64,000 nt of DNA from Planctomycetes bacterium syqfu (lineage in GTDB: Bacteria > Planctomycetota > Phycisphaerae > Phycisphaerales > Phycisphaeraceae): contig CP087563.1 in assembly GCA_020974905.1 (NCBI GenBank), forward strand, positions 5,828,001 to 5,892,000. The letters run 5' to 3'. Within the stretch, counting starts at the first letter, position 1, and each line of letters opens with the position of its first letter. Under the pieces are notes generated by a model. That model was not told the DNA's origin and did not search any database. It was given only the letters and a program-made list of their open reading frames with translations. Made by a program: the position numbers and the translations under genes. Shown here piece after piece: positions 28,648-39,200 of this stretch.

Positions 28648-28726
28648 GTCCGAACTCATTTTTATACGAAGTTCAAGGTGAATTCCTGAAACTTATCGAA
28701 TCCAATTCGACTCACAAGGTTTAATC

Positions 28727-31081
28727 ATGAAACGCATTTTCGTCATGTGGCTGCTGGCTGTCTCACTGCTTGTTCCATCATTGCTCAAAGCACAGGACAC
28801 GCTCCAACTCATCCCTACGCTCGAAGCCTGCAGCATCTATCTCAAAGCAGATAACCGTCAGCCCGACCAACTCACCGTCCAATACCGCAAAGCAACGGAC
28901 TCCGCCTGGCAAGACGGTCATGCGCTGTCTCGCAGTGACAATGATCCGACGCTGCGTACGTCCCTGTTTTATCTCAAGGAAGAGACCGGTTACCAGGTCC
29001 GTGTGATCGATGCCAACAAGCAGGTGATCGCTCAAGGCAAGTTCCAAACGTGGTCGGCAAACCCGCCTGTTGCCAAAACCGTTTTTCTCAACGCCGATGA
29101 CTTTACCAACGGTGGTTTGCATCTGACGCAAGGCGGGACCGCTTCCGGTTGGATTCGCTATGTCGGTGATGGGCAGACCGTCATGGATGTGGCCAACGCT
29201 GCCAACGCAGCCATCCATGTCCAAAAGGCAAGCTACATCATTCTCGAAAACATCATCCTCAAAGGCGGCATCCGTCACGGCATTCATCTGGACCATGCTA
29301 GCCACATCATCATCCGCAACTGTGATATCTCCGGCTATGCCAGACTCGGCACACAACGCATCGACCGCGATGGCAAGTTCTACGATGAGAACAACAAAGC
29401 CATCAACTGGGACAGTGGCATCAACATCGACCAATCTGAGCGCATCCTCATCGAACACAACTTTATTCACGACCCACGCTCAACCGCCAACTCATGGTAT
29501 TACTCACATCCGGCAGGGCCCAACGCCATCTTCCTCCACGCCAAGGGACAGATCGTCATCCGTTACAACGACCTGATCGGCAGCAACAAACACCGGTGGA
29601 ACGATGTCATCGAAGCCTACGGCAATGGAAAATTCGACGGCGGATTCAATCGCGATTCGGACATCTATGGCAACTACCTTGCCTTTGCCAACGACGACGG
29701 TATCGAACTGGACGGTGGTCAATGCAATGTCCGATTCTGGGGCAACAAAGTCGAAGGCACGCTCTGTGGCATCAGCACCGCTGCCAATGTCCACGGCCCG
29801 TCATTCATCTTCAATAACCTCGTTGTCAATCTCGGTGATGAACGCGGTAAAGCAGGCTCAGCTGTCAAAAACGGTGGGGGGACCACCTACACCCACGGCA
29901 TCAGTTACTTCTATCACAACACCTTCTTCACCCAGGGCAACGGCATCATGGCAGTGGGATACGGCAAAGATGACAACCGAAGCATGTTCTACGGCATCAG
30001 TCGCAACAACCTGCTGGCTCTCACAGGTAAAGGTATCCGCGATGCCCACACTCCCAAGCAGTCGGACTTTGATTTTGATCTCTTTGCAATGCCTGATGGT
30101 CGCCCCGGTGACTACGAAGCAGCAAGACCCATCGAAGCGCATGGCATTGTTGCGCCCGCCAAGCTGCGTGATCCGGCGCATGGAGACTATCGCCCGCAGA
30201 CATCAAGTCCCGCCAATCATGCGGGGGACCGCATCTTGGGTTTGACAGCAGCATCACAGAAAAACGCTCCGACCATCGGCGCGTTGACGATGGATCAGAA
30301 CCCCAACTATCCGTTGCGTGATTTACCGATCGTGGTCTTGCCGCAGCAGTTGCAGATGACTGTCGATGACTCGGTCATGCAGACGCCCACAATGCAGGTC
30401 ACCGTCTCAACGGAACAATTAAAACACCCTCTCGCTTATCGCATTCTCAAAAACAGTGCATTTGACTGGATGACGGTGACACCTGAAAAAGGCCTGTTTT
30501 CACCGGATAAGAACCACGTATTGACCATCACGGTGGATCGCTCCAAGCTTGATGCCTTTGGCATGATTCCCAGCAGTTTCCTGATCAAGCTCAATGACGG
30601 GCGCTCCATACCGGTGACGGTTTATGTCAAGCATGTTGCTTTTGCGTGGTCCAAAACTTGGCAGGCCAGTGACCTTGATGTCGCCAGGACTTTTACGCGT
30701 GATGCCGGTGAAGTGCGTCCGATGGAGGACGATGGCACGGGCTTATGGTTCAGTGCTGCTCAGAATACCAAGCTCGGTGATCGCTGCCTGACCTGGCAGG
30801 TCGACTTGCCCCAGGACGGACAGTATTACCTTGACATTCAAGTCAAAACGCCATCCCCCAGTGGCCATCATGACTCCGCGTATCTGTCGGTGGATGGTGA
30901 GCAAGCCAGAAAAGTCAGCGTCATGCCCGGCGGCAATTGGCATTGGTCGCCTCTCACCAGCAAGCTGCAATCCTGGGAACTCAAGAAGGGCATCCACACC
31001 TTCAAACTCTATCCCCGCGAACCCATCTGGATCAAACAGATTCGCATGCAAACCGATGCGCCGTCTCTGCTGGATCATTGA
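28727..31081 (+). CDS. Secreted right-handed beta-helix protein, probable polysaccharide lyase or hydrolase
   Basis: 784 residues with a signal peptide (1 to about 22). Residues about 30-110 look fibronectin-like. Residues about 115-470 are a parallel beta-helix with the typical short repeats ('ASYIILENIILKGG', 'HIIIRNCDISG', 'SERILIEHNFIHD', 'GQIVIRYNDLIG', 'NVRFWGNKVEG'). A C-terminal region (about 520-780) has beta-sandwich domains, one ending in 'KLYPREPIWIKQIRMQ', similar to carbohydrate-binding modules. Parallel beta-helices are used by pectate lyases, polygalacturonases and alginate-type lyases; I cannot assign the family or the catalytic residues. The context beside an acetylesterase suggests pectin. 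Confidence 0.82.
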   Translation: MKRIFVMWLLAVSLLVPSLLKAQDTLQLIPTLEACSIYLKADNRQPDQLTVQYRKATDSAWQDGHALSRSDNDPTLRTSLFYLKEETGYQVRVIDANKQVIAQGKFQTWSANPPVAKTVFLNADDFTNGGLHLTQGGTASGWIRYVGDGQTVMDVANAANAAIHVQKASYIILENIILKGGIRHGIHLDHASHIIIRNCDISGYARLGTQRIDRDGKFYDENNKAINWDSGINIDQSERILIEHNFIHDPRSTANSWYYSHPAGPNAIFLHAKGQIVIRYNDLIGSNKHRWNDVIEAYGNGKFDGGFNRDSDIYGNYLAFANDDGIELDGGQCNVRFWGNKVEGTLCGISTAANVHGPSFIFNNLVVNLGDERGKAGSAVKNGGGTTYTHGISYFYHNTFFTQGNGIMAVGYGKDDNRSMFYGISRNNLLALTGKGIRDAHTPKQSDFDFDLFAMPDGRPGDYEAARPIEAHGIVAPAKLRDPAHGDYRPQTSSPANHAGDRILGLTAASQKNAPTIGALTMDQNPNYPLRDLPIVVLPQQLQMTVDDSVMQTPTMQVTVSTEQLKHPLAYRILKNSAFDWMTVTPEKGLFSPDKNHVLTITVDRSKLDAFGMIPSSFLIKLNDGRSIPVTVYVKHVAFAWSKTWQASDLDVARTFTRDAGEVRPMEDDGTGLWFSAAQNTKLGDRCLTWQVDLPQDGQYYLDIQVKTPSPSGHHDSAYLSVDGEQARKVSVMPGGNWHWSPLTSKLQSWELKKGIHTFKLYPREPIWIKQIRMQTDAPSLLDH

Positions 31082-31133
31082 TGCATCGGTGATCGTATAG
31101 ATTGTTTTAACTGCCCTCACGCACGTTTCACAC

Positions 31134-31176
31134 AAAAGCCGTGTCGCTCCCGCGGCACGGGTTGCCTTGTGTTCAT
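31134..31176. repeat. AAAAGCCGTGTCGCTCC repeat, copy 1
   Basis: A stretch of about 40 bases from ACAAAAGCCGTG through GGTTGCCTTGTG that is almost identical to 60600-60643. It contains GCCGTG...GCACGG inverted arms. Confidence 0.6.
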
Positions 31177-31207
31177 GACTTACATGAGTGTTTGAATACC
31201 CCAGCCC

Positions 31208-31290
31208 GTCATTCCCGCGCAGGCCCGAATCCAGTGGCATTCTGTGCGCACTTGCAAGTTCCACTGGACTCCCGCCTGCGCGGGAGTGAC
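31208..31290. repeat. Palindromic GTCATTCCCGCG repeat, full copy
   Basis: GTCATTCCCGCGCAGG... and ...CCTGCGCGGGAGTGAC frame CCAGTGG/CCACTGG arms. The structure is the same as at 18002-18090. Confidence 0.75.
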
Positions 31291-31321
31291 GAAAAATGAA
31301 GATTCATTCTTTGTACGACTC

Positions 31322-31388
31322 TAACCACAGATAAACGCAGATATGAAACACATGTTTTCATGCCTTTATCCGTGTTCATCTGTGGTTA
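31322..31388. repeat. TAACCACAGAT inverted repeat
   Basis: TAACCACAGATAAACGCAGAT at the left (one base more than 20, so shown by its arms TAACCACAGAT and ATCTGTGGTTA) forms a long imperfect hairpin with the right arm. Related CACAGAG/CTCTGTGG repeats occur at 53288-53585. Confidence 0.6.
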
Positions 31389-31426
31389 CAAATGCCTTGA
31401 GCACAGCTGTGATTTTTTTTGCAGCA

Positions 31427-32803
31427 TCAATCAGCTTTGACTTCGCAGACCAGTGCTCCAAAACCGCTGAGTTTGATGACACTTTTACCGTCGGTGTTTT
31501 CGATGCTGCCATCCCCGAAGAGGATCTTGCCACTGTCATAGCAATCGTTCATGGTCACCGTCACGGGGCGGTTACTCAGACTCACCACGCAGAGGATTTT
31601 GTCATCATCGGTTTGACGGGTGAAGGCGACGACGCATTCGGGTTGGTCGTGATCGACCCATTGGGTTTGACCGTTTGCAAAGACGCTGCGTGATTGGCGG
31701 ACCTTACACAGATCGACATACCACTGACGGCGTGCGACTTGCTTGGGGAGGTTGGCTGCTTTCCAGTTGATTGACCAATGGGAGAACAAATCCTGTGGTG
31801 TGCCGTCGCTGATTTCCATGCCGTTGTAGATCATGGGAAGGCCGTCGATCATGAACTGCATGGTGGCAACCGCCTTGATGCCTTGTTCACCGAAGACGAC
31901 GTCTGCGCGATGCAGGTCATGGTTGTCGCAGTACCGCAGGAAGCGTGAACCTTTGGGATAGAAATTGCGGAAATATTCCCATTTTTCACGGAGTAAAGTG
32001 GCAGGTTGACTGTCGCACATGACTTTGAGAATCGTTGCATACCATTGGAAACTGTAGCTCACATCAAAGGCTTTGAGTTGTTCGCGTGGCTCGTAGTCGG
32101 ACTCTGCAACCATGCCGATGTCCGGGCGGAGTTCTTCGAGGACATCACGAGCATCTTCCCAGAAGTCCTGCGGGATCACGCCGGAGACATCTGCGCGAAA
32201 GCCGTCGACGTTGAAAGCTTTGACCCAATGAACCATGTTATCAGTGAGGTATTCACGGAGTTCCTTGCTTTCGAAGTTCAGCAGAGGGAAGTTCCAGCCA
32301 CCGAGTTTGGGGCTGCCGTCTTCGTTGCGTTGGATAAAGCCGGGCTTTTGAAGCAGCGTGCAGTTCGGGCCACAGTGCAGGAACACCAGGTCCATCATGA
32401 CGCGAAGTCCGTAGCGATGTGCGGTGGCAATGAACCTTGCCAAATCCTTTTCATCCCCATATTCCGGATCGATCCTGTCATAGTCCTTGGCACGATACGG
32501 GTTCCGCGGGTTGCAGTTGGCGGACGCCTTTTGGCGCATCGACCAGTACTCACGGCGGTCATCATCATCACTGAGCATCACCGGGCTCAGGTACACGATG
32601 GTCGCCCCCAGCGAAGCGATGTCTGCCAGACGTTGTTCGGCTGCTGCCAGTGTGCCCTCGGGCGTGAAACTCCGTAACCAGAGTTGGTAGACAATGCCCT
32701 TGGCAAGCCAATCCGGCGCCTGGCGTGCCGAGTTGGGATTCGGGTCGCTTGCTGCGTCTGCGTGTTTTTTTGCTTCTTCGGGCAGGAGTGTCGCTTCGGC
32801 CAT
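31427..32803 (-). CDS. GH13 alpha-amylase-family enzyme
   Basis: 458 residues from the ATG at 32803 (AAAGGAACG upstream); the longer open frame before it has no family sequence. The GH13 barrel motifs are present: 'GLRVMMDLVFLHCG' (region I), 'NVDGFRADVSG' with Asp205 as nucleophile (region II), 'MVAES' with Glu234 as acid/base (region III) and 'CDNHDLHR' with Asp296 (region IV). The C-terminal beta-domain ends in 'LSGFGALVCEV'. No signal peptide is present, so it acts in the cytoplasm on alpha-glucans, maltodextrins or similar, perhaps linked to the glycogen phosphorylase in this window. The GPNC in place of the usual NH after region I Asp is a deviation. It may be co-regulated with the AraC gene upstream. 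Confidence 0.88.
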   Translation of the reverse strand: MAEATLLPEEAKKHADAASDPNPNSARQAPDWLAKGIVYQLWLRSFTPEGTLAAAEQRLADIASLGATIVYLSPVMLSDDDDRREYWSMRQKASANCNPRNPYRAKDYDRIDPEYGDEKDLARFIATAHRYGLRVMMDLVFLHCGPNCTLLQKPGFIQRNEDGSPKLGGWNFPLLNFESKELREYLTDNMVHWVKAFNVDGFRADVSGVIPQDFWEDARDVLEELRPDIGMVAESDYEPREQLKAFDVSYSFQWYATILKVMCDSQPATLLREKWEYFRNFYPKGSRFLRYCDNHDLHRADVVFGEQGIKAVATMQFMIDGLPMIYNGMEISDGTPQDLFSHWSINWKAANLPKQVARRQWYVDLCKVRQSRSVFANGQTQWVDHDQPECVVAFTRQTDDDKILCVVSLSNRPVTVTMNDCYDSGKILFGDGSIENTDGKSVIKLSGFGALVCEVKAD

Positions 32804-33014
32804 GATCGTTCCTTTGTGTGTCAGTGGACATCGTGCGTGATGCAATATGAGTCTGACAAACAATATCGCTGGCCGAGCAAAATGTCTTTGACGATTTCTG
32901 CTGGACTTTTGCCCGATCCTGCTGGCAGAAATGTTCAAAGGCGAAAGTGGTATCTATTAACTTTGATGTCGCATCGTCATTCCCGCCTGCTGACATGATG
33001 CATGTATTTCTGTG

Positions 33015-33092
33015 TTGAGCACCGGATGTTAATCCGGTGCCCGTTGTGCACACGTCAATCCAAGGGGCACCGGGTTTACACCCTGTGCTCAA
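33015..33092. repeat. GAGCACCG hairpin repeat, inverted pair
   Basis: Two units face each other: GCACCGGAT/ATCCGGTGC (33019-33040), and GGGCACCGGG...CCCTGTGCTC ending near 33090. TTGAGCAC and GTGCTCAA are the outer arms. Confidence 0.65.
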
Positions 33093-33127
33093 TTTCACAT
33101 GATCAGTGTCGAGGAAACATGATCCGA

Positions 33128-33991
33128 CTAAACAATCGGCCCACCATCTTCAGGGACCAGTTCGATGCGCTTCTCCGCGCCTTGACTTTGGGCTAGCCGG
33201 AATGCGCCCGGGGGCATGCCGACGACGGCACTGAAGCGTCGGGTGAAATGATGGATGGAAGCATACCCAAGTTCATCAGCAATGGCCTTCAAACTCAAAT
33301 CCGAATCACAGAGCATGGCCTTGGCTTGATCCATTTTCAAAGACAGGTAATACGCACCGGCGGACGTATCAGCATGTTCCTTGAACTGGTGAGCCAGATG
33401 CGATGCGCTGATATTCAGTGACCCGGCCAAACGCTGCATGTCAAAGGGTTCATCAAGATGCTCGCGGAGCCATTGCATGGCATCAAGCACGCGCGTGGCC
33501 TGCGGTGAAACGGTCTGTCTGGAAGCTGGTTTGTAGGCCAGTTCCAGAATCTCAAGCAGTAGTGATTTAATCACACGCTGATCGATCCGCGCAGCGAGAA
33601 CCTGTTTGTGAATCATCCCAAGCAGTCGCTGTAAGGCGAGCGTGGTGGATGCTGCAAACGTGCTGGGCAGCCGCGTTTGCTCACCGGTGGTGAATCGGAA
33701 GATCAGCGTTTGATAGTCCATGTAAGGCGAGACGTTCTGCGCGCGATAGGAGACCGACGGACTGTAGAGCAGGACCTGCCCAGGTTTGGCGTGATGGGTT
33801 TGATTGCCAACGGTGATTTTTGCGTGCCCCTGCTGGACGTAGCTGAGGGTGTAAAAATCGTGCTTGAGTGGTTTGAGAAACCAACGACCGGTGGAGACGA
33901 ATCGGCCGAGAAAAATCAGTCTCGGTTGGAGTTTGGCAAAGGCTTCCTCGCGTTGATCCGCCTGATAAAGAATGTGTCCGGTGGTGCTCAT
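33128..33991 (-). CDS. AraC-family transcriptional regulator
   Basis: 287 residues. The N-terminal cupin-like domain has 'HDFYTLSYVQQGHAKITVGN' and 'HAKPGQVLLYSPSVSYRAQ'. The C-terminal domain has two helix-turn-helix units ('MQRLAGSLNISASHLAHQFK', 'LKAIADELGYASIHHFTRRF') and the signature 'VVGMPPGAFR'. It is divergent from the sulfatase at 34137 with 145 bases between them and upstream of the GH13 gene on its own strand, so either could be its target. The ligand is unknown. Confidence 0.88.
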   Translation of the reverse strand: MSTTGHILYQADQREEAFAKLQPRLIFLGRFVSTGRWFLKPLKHDFYTLSYVQQGHAKITVGNQTHHAKPGQVLLYSPSVSYRAQNVSPYMDYQTLIFRFTTGEQTRLPSTFAASTTLALQRLLGMIHKQVLAARIDQRVIKSLLLEILELAYKPASRQTVSPQATRVLDAMQWLREHLDEPFDMQRLAGSLNISASHLAHQFKEHADTSAGAYYLSLKMDQAKAMLCDSDLSLKAIADELGYASIHHFTRRFSAVVGMPPGAFRLAQSQGAEKRIELVPEDGGPIV

Positions 33992-34136
33992 TGCCTGTCA
34001 GTTTACGATTGATTGTCATTGTGAGCCAGGGCCGTGCAGCGGTGTGGTGATTCGGCAGGATGCGTGATTCTCTACACAGGACGGATTGGACTTGATACAC
34101 TGGACAGCCAGTCGCTACCACAGTTGAGGTGATTCC

Positions 34137-35699
34137 ATGCTCCAATTCAAACGTCGGGATTTTTTGCGTGTTCTAGGTGCCAGTGCAACCGCATCACTCT
34201 TGCATTCACCTTCTGCATCGTGGGCAAAGTCACTGCAACCCAAGAAACGCAACGTGCTGTTTTTTGCGGTGGATGATCTTAAACCCATTCTCGGTTGTTA
34301 CGGTGATAAGCGTATCAAAACCCCCAACATTGACCGCCTTGCAGCACGCGGGATGACATTTTTAAATAACCATTGTCAACAGGCTGTCTGCGGTCCCTCG
34401 CGTGCGAGTTTACTGACCGGGATGCGACCGGATCAAACCAAGGTGTGGGATTTGAAAACGCTCATCCGCGACATTAATCCGGATGCCGTGACCTTGCCCC
34501 AACACTTCAAACAGAACGGCTACGAGTCGGTGGGGATGGGCAAGATTTTCGACCCGCGCTCCGTGGAAGGTATCGTGCGCGATGATCCGGCATCGTGGTC
34601 GGGGCCGTATCCTCATCCCAAGATGAACCCTGACAGTGAACATGGCTTTTGTGAACCGGCAACTGTCAAACGCCTGCGTGAAAAAATGGCTGATGCCCGT
34701 GAAAAGGGCGTCAAAGGTTATCACAAAATCATGCGCCACATCGGCGGGATTCCCACCACCGAATGCTACGACACAACGGACGATGCCTATGCCGATGGTC
34801 GCATTGCCAACATGGCGGTTGACAAGCTCAAGCAGTTTACGACGTCCGACAAACCCTTTTTCCTGGCCGTCGGATTCAAGAAACCGCATCTCCCATTTGT
34901 CGCTCCCAAGAAGTATTGGGACTTGTACAAACGCGAAGACATGCAGTTGGCGGATTGGCAGAAAATGCCTCTCAACGCGCCGGAGATTGGCTTCCAGGAT
35001 TCATGGGAACTCAAGGCCGTTTACGATGTGCCCAAGACAAAACTGATGCCCGAGGATCTGCAACGTAAGATGATTCATGGTTACCATGCCTGCGTTTCGT
35101 ACATTGATGCACAGGTCGGCAAGGTGCTCGATGCACTCGAAGCCTCCGGTAAAGCAGATAACACCATGATCGTCCTCTGGGGGGATCACGGTTGGCATCT
35201 GGGTGACCATGGCATGTGGTGCAAACACACCAACTTCGAACAGGCCACCCGCAGCCCCATGATCATCAGCGCACCCTGGCTTCAAGCCAAAGGTCAATCG
35301 ACCACCATGCCCACCGAGTTTGTCGACATCTACCCGACCCTCTGTGATCTGGCAGGCCTGGAGAAACCGGCACAACTCTCAGGCACGAGTTTGTTGCCCA
35401 TGTTGGAAGATGCCTCCAAACACATCAAGGACGCAGCAGTCAGTCAATTCCCACGTCGCACCGAAGACGGTCAACCTGCAATGGGCTATGCGATCCGCAA
35501 TGAGCGTTACCGCTACATTGAGTGGGTCCAGAAAGACTTTCGCAAGAGCGAAACACCCGGCCCGGTGATCGCGCGTGAACTCTACGATTACGAAGTGGAC
35601 CCGCACGAAACGCGCAGCTTCCTGGATGATCCGAAGTATGCTGATGTACTCAAGCAGATGCAGGCTCTTGCGCGAAAACACTGGCAAATCACGCAATAA
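34137..35699 (+). CDS. Tat-exported sulfatase, iduronate-2-sulfatase-like
   Basis: 520 residues. The N-terminus 'KRRDFLRVLGASATASLL' is a twin-arginine signal, so the enzyme is exported folded. The sulfatase core starts with 'NVLFFAVDDLKPILGCYGD' (metal-binding Asp46/47) and has the canonical active-site motif 'CGPSRASLLTG' (Cys85 to Arg89), which is converted to formylglycine. The later metal site is 'IVLWGDHGWHLGDHG'. The order and spacing ('NNHCQQAVCGPSR', 'MGKIFD') are those of iduronate-2-sulfatase-type enzymes that act on algal or animal sulfated polysaccharides. It is divergent from the AraC regulator. Unlike the sulfatase at 8555, its motif is standard. Confidence 0.92.
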   Translation: MLQFKRRDFLRVLGASATASLLHSPSASWAKSLQPKKRNVLFFAVDDLKPILGCYGDKRIKTPNIDRLAARGMTFLNNHCQQAVCGPSRASLLTGMRPDQTKVWDLKTLIRDINPDAVTLPQHFKQNGYESVGMGKIFDPRSVEGIVRDDPASWSGPYPHPKMNPDSEHGFCEPATVKRLREKMADAREKGVKGYHKIMRHIGGIPTTECYDTTDDAYADGRIANMAVDKLKQFTTSDKPFFLAVGFKKPHLPFVAPKKYWDLYKREDMQLADWQKMPLNAPEIGFQDSWELKAVYDVPKTKLMPEDLQRKMIHGYHACVSYIDAQVGKVLDALEASGKADNTMIVLWGDHGWHLGDHGMWCKHTNFEQATRSPMIISAPWLQAKGQSTTMPTEFVDIYPTLCDLAGLEKPAQLSGTSLLPMLEDASKHIKDAAVSQFPRRTEDGQPAMGYAIRNERYRYIEWVQKDFRKSETPGPVIARELYDYEVDPHETRSFLDDPKYADVLKQMQALARKHWQITQ

Positions 35700-35710
35700 A
35701 CCAATCGATT

Positions 35711-35752
35711 ACACACTAAAGCCCGGGGGGTTTAACTCCCGGGGCCTTGTGT
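35711..35752. terminator. Hairpin between convergent genes
   Basis: CACACTAAAGCCC... pairs imperfectly with ...CTCCCGGGGCCTTGTGTG in the 68-base gap between the sulfatase and the lipoprotein gene. There is no T tract, so termination is inferred from position only. Confidence 0.4.
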
Positions 35753-35767
35753 GACCGCACTTGCCCA

Positions 35768-36184
35768 TCACGCATCACACTTGCAATCCGCATCTCCATG
35801 TACGGACATGCTGACTTTGGAAGGCGATGTTGTCACACCTTCAAACGCTGTTTTAAATGGACTGCGACGAATGCCATCGGGAATCAGCAACGCGGGTTGA
35901 TACTCAACCTGTTTTGTTGCGATGACCTGTCCTGCATCATCCATCAGTGACACCAGCACATGACCATGCAGGTTATTACGTTGGTAGAGATCACGTCGGA
36001 CAGTTCCCCGGACCAGCAGTTGGTTGTCCTGCTGCGTGACTTGGGTCCGTTCAATGCGCAGTCCGTTGTCGTTGTTGACTGCAACCTGGATATCCGTTGA
36101 TGGTGGGTTGAGACTTTGCGTGGACTCACAACCGGTCAAGACGATGGCAGTGAGGATCAGTAACGTGGGATAGAGCGTTCTCAT
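35768..36184 (-). CDS. Small lipoprotein, last gene of the metal-efflux operon
   Basis: 138 residues with a lipoprotein signal ending in 'IVLTGC'. The mature part has a beta-rich core with 'VRRDLYQRNNLHGHVLVSLM' and ends with 'HGDADCKCDA', where two Cys and a His could bind metal. The start has AAGGAGA upstream. It lies 28 bases after the RND pump gene on the same strand, so it belongs to the operon. I do not recognise a named family; a periplasmic accessory or metal-handling role is inference. Confidence 0.75.
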   Translation of the reverse strand: MRTLYPTLLILTAIVLTGCESTQSLNPPSTDIQVAVNNDNGLRIERTQVTQQDNQLLVRGTVRRDLYQRNNLHGHVLVSLMDDAGQVIATKQVEYQPALLIPDGIRRSPFKTAFEGVTTSPSKVSMSVHGDADCKCDA

Positions 36185-36211
36185 TTTGATTCTCCTTTCA
36201 AGAGATAATAC

Positions 36212-39200
36212 TTAATGCGATGTTCTGGGGTGAATGCCAAACCAGCGATACAAGGCTGGCAGGACAAGTAAAGTCAGCAACGTACTCGTCACCAACCCGC
36301 CGATGACCACCGTCGCCAACGGTCGTTGGACTTCACTGCCGGTGCCGGTGGCATAGAGTAACGGGATGAGTCCCAACGCCGTGGTTGCCGCCGTCATCAG
36401 CACGGGGCGGAGTCGCATGGCAGCGCCTTGTTCGCTGGCATGATCCACATCATGACCCTGGGCAACGAGTTGGTTGATACACGTCACCAACACCATGCCG
36501 TTCTCCACCGCAATACCCAGTAGTGCGATAAAACCAATCGACGATGGCACGGACAAATTCTGTTGCGTCATCCACAACGCCAATACACCGCCAACCAAGG
36601 CCAACGGGATATTGAGCAAAATCAGCAGTGCGTTTTTCAGCGATTGGAACGAGCTGTAAAGCAAAATCAAAATCAAAACCAACGTCACCGGCACGACCAC
36701 CGCCAAGCGACGATTGGCCTGCTGTTGCAGTCGGAATTGACCACCCCATTGCGTGAGGTATCCGGGGGGCAGTTGGAGTTGCTCATCAATCTCGCGCTGC
36801 GCTTGGGCGACAAACGTGCCGATGTCTCGACCGACGACGTTGCATTGGATGCTGATAAAACGCTGGTTGTCTTCGCGCGTGATCTGACGGGGGCCGACGA
36901 CCTGGCGGATGGAGGCAATCTGACTGAGCGGCACGCGTAAACCATCAGGCCCGTCAATGAGAATGTTGCCAATCGCCTCGGGGTGATTGCGTGCATGCTC
37001 AGCAAAACGGATATGAATCGGGAAGCGTCGGATGTTTTCAAAAATCTCACCCGCATCGGTCCCGCCGACCGCTGCTGCAATGACCTGCTGCACATCTTCC
37101 ATGTTCAAGCCGAACCGCGCGATGGCCTGGCGGTCCGGTTCAATGAGCAGTTGGGGCGTGCCGGTGACTTGATCGACCTGCACATCGGTTGCGCCTTGAA
37201 CCTGCCCGACCACACCTGCAATGGCGTTGGCTTGTTCGACCAACACATCAAGGTCATCACCAAAGAGTTTGATCGCAAGCTCCGCCTTGATACCTTCGAG
37301 TAATTCATCGACGGACATCTCAATCGGCTGCGTGAGATTGGCAGCAATGCCCGGCAGGTCATCGACCGTCTGTCGAATCGACTCTTCAATGGTCTGCTGC
37401 GTTGTGCCGCTTGGCCAATGGTCTTTGGGTTTGAGAATGACGAACATCTCCGCGGAGTTGATCGGGTCTGCATGCGCCCCGACTTCACCACGACCCACAC
37501 GGCTGGTCACTTCGCTGACCTGGGGAATCTGCAAAAGCATTTTCTCAACAATCATCGTGTTTTTACGCGATTCGTTAAGTGAGATGGATGGTGCCATACT
37601 CAGCCGCACCACGATTGTCCCTTCACGCAGCTTCGGCGTGAACTCCGAACCCAGTTGCGGGAACACCCAAACACCAAAGCCGATCAAGCTGATGACCAGC
37701 AACACCGCCAACACACGCGCCTTGATAAACAACTTGAGAATCGGTCGGTAGGGCAGCAGCAACAAGCGAACAATCATCGGCTCTTTGTTCTCCGTTTGCC
37801 CGGGTTGTCGTTTACGCCGACGCATCAGTAAATCGCTGCACACCGGCGCAAGCAACAATGCAAAGACCAGTGAACCAAGCATGGCTAGCGTCACTGTGTA
37901 GGCCAGCGGTCGGAACGTCTTGCCTTCGACACCCTGCAATGTCAGTAAGGGGACGAACACGAGAATGATGATCGCAATGGCAAAGATGATCGGTCGGCCG
38001 ACTTCCTTGCATGCCTTGGCAACCAGATGCAGCTTCGACTTCTCAGGATCACCTTCGCGGAAATGACGGTCGACGTTTTCGACCACCACGATTGTCCCGT
38101 CAACCATCATGCCAATCGCAATCGCAAGTCCGCCCAGCGACATCAGGTTCGCGGAGAAGCCAAAGTACTTCATCGCAATCATTGCAAAGAGCACGGAAAA
38201 CGGGATGGCGATGGCAACCACCAACGATGGTCTTAACCCGCCCATGAACACCAGCAGGACCAGCGCAACCAACACAATGCCTTGAATCAAAGCTTGCGTG
38301 ACTGTATTGACCGACGCTTCGACAATGTTTTTCTGCTGGTAATAGGGGACGATTTTCACACCGTCGGGAAGAGCGTTATTGATCTCATCAATCTTGGCTT
38401 CGACATTGCTGATGACGGTGGAAGCATTCGTGCCATAGAGTTTGACCACCATGCCTGCGACGACTTCGTTCTCACCGTTGTGCGTTTGTAAGCCGCGTCG
38501 AATGGCACCGCCCAGTTGGATGTCCGCCAACTGCTGAAGGTAAACACTGCGCCCGTCGACGGTCTTGATGACAATCTTTTTCAGGTCCTCAATGTCCTTG
38601 GCAAGTCCGACGGAACGAACAACCAACTCCTCTGCGTTCTGCTCGATGAACTGAGCACCGACGTTGAGATTGTTGGCTTTGACGCGGTCAATGACATCGC
38701 CAATCGTCACGTCATAGCGACGTAGTGCCTGCGGGTCGATGATGACTTGATACTGTTTTTCATGTCCGCCGATCCCCAGCACTTCGGTCACGCCGGGGAC
38801 GGTTTGGAGATTGAACTTGACGATCCAGTCCTGCATGGTGCGCAGTTCCTGGAGATTGTATTGGCCGGTGGTGTCATGCAGGTAGTAAAACAGAACCAGT
38901 CCCATCCCCGTGGAGATCGGCCCCATCTCCGGTTCACCAAAACCTTCGGGAATTTGCTGTCTGGCTTCACTGAGTCGTTCGTTGACCAGTTGCCGACAGA
39001 AGTAAATATCCATCCCGTCTTTGAAATAAACATTGACGACCGACAAGCCGAAGTTCGAGACGCTGCGGATCTTCTCCACGCCGGGCAAACCGGTCATGGC
39101 TGCTTCGACGGGATACGTCACATGCATCTCGATTTCCTCCGGTGCAAGACCGTCGGTCACCGTGAACACCTGCACGAGATTGGGTGAAACGTCGGGGAAG